From Phallus indusiatus (taxonomy: Eukaryota; Basidiomycota; Agaricomycetes; Phallales; Phallaceae): DNA of 64,000 bases. Positions 58,077-64,000 of the stretch are shown in pieces. How positions within the stretch are numbered: position 1 is the stretch's first letter; each line of letters opens with the position of its first letter. The DNA lies in NCBI GenBank assembly GCA_027605045.1, contig JAQFWX010000008.1:1612001-1676000 (forward strand), written 5' to 3'. The position numbers were made by a program, and so were the translations under genes. The notes under the pieces are model-generated. The model searched no databases. It had not been told where the DNA came from and saw nothing but the letters and a program-made list of their open reading frames with translations.

Positions 58077-59501
58077 AATGAAGTTGTACCGGGATACCGG
58101 AAAAGCGCACAGTGTAGGTAGTATTATTCGTGGAGTATCTGATTAGTACATAAATGGATGCTGAGTAATTTATTTTTCATTTACTAACAACCAGTTTATA
58201 ACGTTAGACAGTTAGACCAGATGAAATGCTATGAAATGGTGATAAGGAGCTTCCGAAGTATGGAAAATAACACTTGGAAACCATCGGAGTCTTTATCTGG
58301 TGTCAGATAGTCGCCACATTCTAGCCGCGGCGCCGCCTCTACCTTCGTTTCCATTGATGGTTGGAGCCCACAGCGCCACATTTGGAACAGATACTACGGT
58401 AGGGTTTATCCCCTTTTACTAAGTGGTCAACAAAGACCGATTGTGGTTGTGGAGAAGGTTCTAAGCGTGCATGCCCCGCTATGACCTCTGAATTAGTTTA
58501 TTTATTTAAGGCATGAATGTGTACAGTCAAACGACCCCGCTTGATATTATTTCTCACTTTTGTTTAGAAGCGCAGGAGAACAATATTTCGCCAGAAAGCG
58601 ACTTCTATCAGAATATCTAGTTGCACATTCTGCAGTCTGTGATTCGGAAAGATACGTTTGTCGGACGGTCGATCAGATCGTACTTAAACAGCGGGACCAA
58701 TAATACGGGTATAATTGACCAGCCTACTAGTTATTACTGTCATCACTGACCGGGAAGTCACTAGAATCACTACGAGTGAACTTGAACGGTTCAACGAGAC
58801 CGTATAATTAGGATCGACCTAAACCAAGGATAGAAAGAACGAAGATATAACATAAATGAAAGTAGCACGGCTGGGAGTGTTAAGACCAAACTCAGGGGTA
58901 TTCGGTTTTTCATGAAGTTGCGGTCTTTAAAGAAATGAATTATCCACGGCTTCTAGTACAACAACGAAGCAGGACCAAGGAGGGCGTGGTAATACTTATT
59001 GAACTCAATTATCTCTCGAATGTTGGACCCCCCATCTCCTTCGGAATAGGTTATACGAACCTATCACGAATCATCGGTACATGTCATCGGTACATGTCAT
59101 CGGTACATGTCATCGGTACATGTGAGATCACCAAAGGCACCCCGCCACGGTCTCATCAAGCCGCCCACTTTCTCCCCGCCGAATGGAACAATCGACTGTT
59201 AGAAGTCGAACAGATAACGATTGTTCATAGCAGCTCATAGCCCACAAACCATAAGCAGCGACGACTCTTATTAAAGTTCCCTGACTCAACTTGTAAAGGA
59301 TTTTAACGGAACTATGACTTACCAGTGATTAGTGGCAGAGCGTGAAACACGGCGCAATTTCCCGTTTTGGTAACTCCCGGCTGTGAAAAGCCTAGGACTT
59401 TGTAGTGGGCGGCCAATGTTCATCCAAGAGGTTAAATGAGGCCTGAGACCGGTACTTAGACGTCTCATGTTTCTTCTCTCCAAATACCTCGAACTTAGAC
59501 A
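58077..59501. other. intergenic region with a short tandem repeat
   Basis: About 1.4 kb between DUF6533 genes E and F. The only structure seen is the 13-bp tandem repeat at 59072-59123. An open frame at 58935-59240 spans it and is not considered coding. Confidence 0.5.
59072..59123. repeat. 13-bp tandem repeat, four perfect copies
   Basis: CATCGGTACATGT repeated four times without error. Each unit contains the palindromic GGTACATGT-type core. Non-coding, about 380 bp upstream of gene F. Confidence 0.95.
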
Positions 59502-61266
59502 ATGTCCTTCAGTTCTGATTATGCCGCTTTCATCTTAGAGGAGGAGAATGAGTAAAATCTTTTGTTTTGTTTTCGAATGATAGACTTCTGACCTTGTTTG
59601 TTAGCTTGGCAATCCGTTTCCTCCTCTATAGTGCTATTGGTAAATAAAACATTACTCCTTATGTTCGAAAAGGGATACTGATTGAGATATACGTACCAAG
59701 TTTTGCTGTTCTGGGATTCACTATGCACGTTCGATGTAGAGGTTAAGATTATCTGGAGAACAAAATTCACCTTGGGGGCTTGGTTTTACCTCATCACCCG
59801 TTACGGGACTTTACTCTCTTTGGTCATCGACTTCTTCAGTTTTTATTTACCATCCAGGGTGCGTGTAGAGGGTTGTGACGTCTAATTCAAATACATGCTC
59901 AGGCTTATCCTATATGTTTTCAACCATACAGTATTTTGCAAGCTCACGTTCTCTAGTCCTATGGTCCTTCGTCTTATACAAAAATTTCATGTGGTTTACA
60001 GGAATTGCATCGTTTTGGACACTGTCGCGTCATGGACAACAATCATCCTCACCCTTGGTTTTCACGGTATGCGCGTATTTCAGATCTCCGCTCTCGCCTG
60101 TCGGGCTCATGGAGGAAAAGGATTGTTAACTTTACGCACCTACGCGATATCTGGTCGAAAACTCTACGTTCTTGTACCGCTGCTGGCTATCTACATTGGC
60201 CGCTTCGTGGAACAAGTGATTTCATTCGCTGTGAGGATACACATGTTCTTTCGACTTTGCGCCGGTCTGTAAATGTCTAACCTCAATACCTTTCAGACTG
60301 TCATATCCTTTTGTAAATCGCCTTCCCAAAAGCTGATTGACGACAATATCAGGTACGAAACGTTTCAAAATTTCACTCCTTGTTGTTTATCTGACTTTCA
60401 AATGACAGAGGTAGATAAAAAACCAGTCCATTTTTGACTTGCCTGATTGTCACTCAAATACTACAGAAAATATAGCTAACACAGTTTTCAATCTCACGGC
60501 CGAAAGTATTGCTTTCGTCGTAACGACCCATGCGACTTATGGCAATTGGTCCTTTTTTCGAAAACAAGGATCTGGAAGTGCGGACAAAAACCTGAGCACA
60601 ATGATTTTTGAGCAGGGTGCTATAACTTACGGGTACGTCCTCAGAGGAGAGAACCTATTCTGATGCTAACCCGAAGCTGTAGAATAATTGTAATGATCCC
60701 TGTCGTAACGAAAATTTTAACGAAGGCAAGAACTGAATTACTCCTTTTTTCAAATTCCTTCTAACATACGATATTTAGATATTTCCAGAAAGAGTATACA
60801 TCTTTATATGTAGTTTGTCTTGTGCTCGTATTTACTAACTCTATTTCTGAGGCTGACGTTATAACATCTGCGCTACCCTTTTCATCAATGTAAGTCCATG
60901 ATTCATCTTTCCCTCTCATAATGATATGTATGAACATATACGAGCAGATTACCAACTATAGTGACCTGTCGCTTTTTTCTATCTCTTCGGCGACGAAACT
61001 TGCATCGTATATCGCTCAGTAGGCCATATAGCCTCAGAATGACCGAGCTGCAGTTCGGGCGATTCTCCACATCTCAGCCTCGATCTCAGTCTCGGTCTCG
61101 GTCTAATCAGAGTTGGAGATCTCGATCTCGGGCTGCGACTATATCATCTATTCAGCAACAGATTATAAACGAGTTTGGCGATCCCGAGCTTACTGCACCA
61201 GAAACAGACCCGGTCTATGCATCCCTATTAGCGATGTCACCAGTGCAAGAGGAAGCGGACGCCTAG
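59502..61266 (+). CDS. DUF6533 family membrane protein, diverged copy F
   Basis: Start MSFSSDYAAFILEEENE. An intron from GTAAAA to TTGAG joins in frame to YTYQVLLFWDSLCTFDVEVK and IIWRTKFTLGAWFYLITRYG, the DUF6533 core. Later exons hold NCIVLDTVASWTTIILTLG and the conserved LTLRTYAISGRKLYVLVPLL, then NTVFNLTAESIAFVVTTHAT and NLSTMIFEQGAITYG. The C-terminal tail is Ser/Arg-rich (SQPRSQSRSRSNQSWRSRSR) and ends VQEEADA, stop at 61264-61266. This copy is closer to the general family pattern (LRTYA, S-x-x-x-x-x-x-G-x-x-Y) than to copies A-E. Several exon borders between 59,830 and 60,960 are not resolved. Tail-to-tail with the splicing-factor gene. Confidence 0.75.
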
Positions 61267-61546
61267 GATTAAACGAGAAAAGCGACTGGACAGGGATTTC
61301 GCCCTAATAATTTATTTGTCGTAATATTTATTAGTTTTCTTTGAGCTGGCTCAAATCGTATGAGTGCAGCATAACGATGACGCGGACGTTTAGTACTTTA
61401 TACCTGACAACATTCATGACTTGTCAGAGTTCTCATTCATTAATCTCCATACATCAATTCATTCATTACACTAAAATATATTCTAAAAATACATGTCGCG
61501 TCATAACAAGAAAATCAGACGGAAATAAAAAAAATACAACGTATGT

Positions 61547-64000
61547 CTATCGGCCTTTAGTTGCACGTACAACCATCTCATCAAGGGAAATTGCGCGAAC
61601 ATCATCACCATCAACGGCCCAAACAGCATCATCTAAGATATACACCAATAACCCGCCTTTCCCATCTATGTTCCTCGAAACACGGTATAAAGGCAAACGC
61701 GACTGCTCGTGTATCCGACCATTCGGCATAAAAAACAAGTCGTGTGATGCCGCGAATTCTTCTACGATACTTTTGAATGTTATTTCTGTTATTCGAGAAG
61801 GAGCAGGTCGTGACCTGGGTGTAATCTTTGACGCTGGCGCCGTATTGGATGTTAGTGGACTCGTATGTTCCGGTTTTGGAAGCTTCGACGGCGCATCAGG
61901 ACCCAACTCCCTAGCCTGATCCATTAATTTCAGTCCCTTCATAAAACCCTCAGAAACACCCTTCATAGCACGAATGTCCGCAGGAAACGCGTCCCTCCAA
62001 AAAGTATACCAGTCCGCTACTTCGCCCAGATTCACTTTCGGCTGAATTAACCATATGTACAGCACGTCGAGCCACTTTGGAAAGAATTCCGTCTCTAGAA
62101 GCTGAGACATGATGGACGGGCTTAGCACAGTTGCCCAATTGAAAACAATTTGCAACGGTGTCATGTCTTGTTTTCTCGGATTGACCTTGAAATCTTCGCG
62201 CAAAGTCATACCCAATTTCGGCACAATGTACTTGAGAATCATGGGCATCCAATGCTCCGACCCAAATATGTCCTTCCAACTCAACAGGTCTTTCGGCATT
62301 TCGTCTGTTACTTTCCAGTTTCGTAGCATGAGCTTGATTTTTCTCTTCGCTTCATTGATTAGCTCCTCAACGCGTAAACCAAGATGTGGAAGCCATGGAA
62401 AGAGTATTGATTGCAGTGAAGGGCCATCTGACCGCGAAGTCCAATCAGAGATTCCTTTTTGAAGCTTCGGAAGAAGAAGCTGGTCAAAGAAATTGTCGCG
62501 GATAAAGGGAGGTAAAAGCGTCGACCATGCTTCATAAAGACGAATCAATGGATCTGGATCAGTAGGCGACCATTCATTGCTAGTGAAGGGATAGCGTTGA
62601 GTCAGCATAAAGAATTGATACTTGTTGGATCAACTTACTTGATGCTTGTCCGTATGCGTGGGAGCCAGACATTCCACATTAGGCTTTCATAGGGAGTCAT
62701 CACAAGCTCTCTAGAAGGCAGAACGTTATATTAGCTTTATGCTATTGTGATTCGTTCAAGAGAACGTACTTGACAGGCTGCCTCCTCGACGAGAAACTGT
62801 ATGGGTCATCCTCAACACCTTCCTTCTCCTCGGGATTAAACTTTAAACCAGGTCTCCAACGACTGAAGATATCAACCAGCAACGAAGGATCTTTCAATGG
62901 CTGCCATGAAGCCAGCTGCTGTCTCACAACAGGTGCGATCGCAGCAATAACGACCTCGTCCAGCCGATACGTATCGTACTCTTTTGTGAAATCGCCGGTC
63001 AGTTTCTCAATGTGCGGTGTTAAAGCCTCCAGAGAAACTTCATAATCCCCACTAGACTGAGACACCGACTTGATCTCGTCGACTATGAGATGTATGTTCT
63101 GAAGTCTTGATATCACTAGATAACACTCATAAGCATCGCGAAAGGTAAGGTTACATTGTAAGAAAATATTTAACGCACAATCTGCTTCTTCTTTAATAAC
63201 ACGACGAAGCCTTATATCTTCTTTTTCAATCCATTGTTTACGATCTTGGATTGCTTTTGCTTCACGAGCCAGACCGTCTAATTCGCCTTTGGCAACATCG
63301 ACAATCAACCGAAGATTATGACGGACTTCAGGTATTCGCATGGTATCGGTGGAAGGCGTCCACGAAGCTATATCAGCCAACGAAGAAACTTCACGCATCT
63401 ATAAGTCCGCAAAAGTAAGATATAAGATGAACAACTGTTAACAGCATTGAAATCGCAAAACATCGTACCTCTCCACTCGTAGCATCGTAAATTTTTTCTG
63501 CGGTAGCTGCTTGAGCCTCCACCCCTGCATTTTGAAGTATTTGTTCATATGTTTGATGTTCGACTTTGACTTTTGTCTTCTTTGGTTTCTTCCACACGTC
63601 AGACTTTGGCTTCTTCTCTTTTTCTTTTTGCGCGCAGTTTCTTCCTCGTCGTCACTAACTTTTTCACCTCGTCTACAGGGAAAGAATTAGGAGGAATTCA
63701 AAGAAGAGATTAAGGAGAAAATACCTTCTTGCTTCTGCTTTTGATTGCTCGGTTTTCTCGCTGAATCCTTTGAATGCCAAACCCATAGAGGCTTTCGGCC
63801 GCAACTTTGTTTCGACAGGAGTGACAATCCCTTCGCCTGAGACACCAAGACCGGATCCCTACAAGAAAATAATAATCATTATGACAATTAACCCGCCAAA
63901 AAGTTCCTAGACGTACTGCTTGCCACCCCATCTTTGCGAGCATCTTCGCACCGAACGTACCAGATATCTTGCTAAAATGCAATCGCTCTTGCGCCGAGAG
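61547..64000 (-). CDS. NTR1: Ntr1/TFIP11-like G-patch splicing factor (5' end beyond window)
   Basis: Activator of the DEAH helicase Prp43 in release of the excised intron lariat and spliceosome disassembly; nuclear. A G-patch is seen at the right edge: GTFGAKMLAKMGWQA, an intron, then GSGLGVSGEGIVTPVETKLR. Then come VWKKPKKTKVKVEHQTYEQI, a helical region, and the GCFC-type C-terminal domain: DIFSRWRPGLKFNPEEKEG, PYESLMWNVWLPRIR, NEWSPTDPDPLIRLYEAWST, FPWLPHLG, LSWKDIFGSEHWMPMI. It ends VRATKGR with TAG at 61547. About four introns. One oddity: within an A-rich stretch near 63,625 the conserved frame shifts by one base (after EKVSDDEEETARKKKK), which in an essential gene suggests sequence error or an unseen splice event. 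Confidence 0.9.
63615..63635 (-). other. one-base frame discontinuity in the NTR1-like gene
   Basis: On the minus strand the exon from GEKVSDDEEETARKK is in one frame and KKPKSDVWKKPKK in another, with no stop or splice pair between. The break falls in an AAAAAGAAAAAGAGAAGAAG-like tract, a place prone to indel errors. Confidence 0.6.

Noticed and set aside
1..64000. tRNA, rRNA, CRISPR arrays
   Set aside because: Scanning by eye for box-B-like arms, rRNA signatures and spaced repeats found none that hold up.

Overview
This window reads as nuclear DNA from a basidiomycete fungus, most likely an Agaricomycete. Protein-coding genes are cut by many short introns (about 45-65 bp, usually GT-AG). 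The window holds a complete TOR kinase gene, a mitochondrial uL23 gene, an Ntr1/TFIP11-type splicing gene, secreted degradative enzymes, and several copies of the basidiomycete-typical DUF6533 membrane-protein family. No bacterial operon, tRNA, rRNA or CRISPR array was recognised.

Layout. 1-1801 (-): 3' part of a secreted phosphoesterase/phospholipase C, cut by the left edge. 3394-4401 (-): mitochondrial ribosomal protein uL23m. 4576-5898 (-): DUF7330-like protein. 6905-15814 (+): TOR kinase with intact HEAT, FAT, FRB, kinase and FATC parts. 15949-17689 (-): a DUF6533 protein. 17690-20800: about 3 kb with no recognisable gene. 20810-21997 (-): a secreted Ser/Tyr-rich tandem-repeat protein. 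23079-31992 (-): three degradative or hydrolase-type genes in a row (BNR_4-type secreted protein, M36 fungalysin, membrane-anchored beta-lactamase-type serine hydrolase).

32765-54432 is the most dynamic part. A roughly 3 kb unit carrying a DUF6533 gene occurs four times: A(+), B(inverted), C(+), D(+). A 0.5 kb unrelated segment lies between A and B, and a 250 bp foldback MITE lies exactly between B and C. Copy C is interrupted by a 396 bp solo LTR (target duplication GAACC) and by a 9.1 kb Ty3/gypsy chromovirus-type retrotransposon with 264 bp LTRs differing at one position (target duplication TATAT). The retrotransposon has an intact pol ORF ending in a chromodomain, a frameshifted gag, and an extra frameshifted ORF downstream of pol. 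Two more diverged DUF6533 genes follow (56418-58076 and 59502-61266, +). 61547-64000 (-) is the 3' part of an Ntr1/TFIP11-like G-patch splicing factor, cut by the right edge.

How it fits together: housekeeping genes (mitochondrial translation, TOR growth control, spliceosome disassembly) flank an accessory zone. That zone contains secreted enzymes for nutrient capture and an expanding, rearranging family of small membrane proteins of unknown function. Comparing the DUF6533 copies resolves a shared gene structure with 5-nt and 9-nt microexons and a GC-AG intron in two copies. Exon limits were worked out by eye from reading frame, splice motifs and family similarity, with no transcript evidence.
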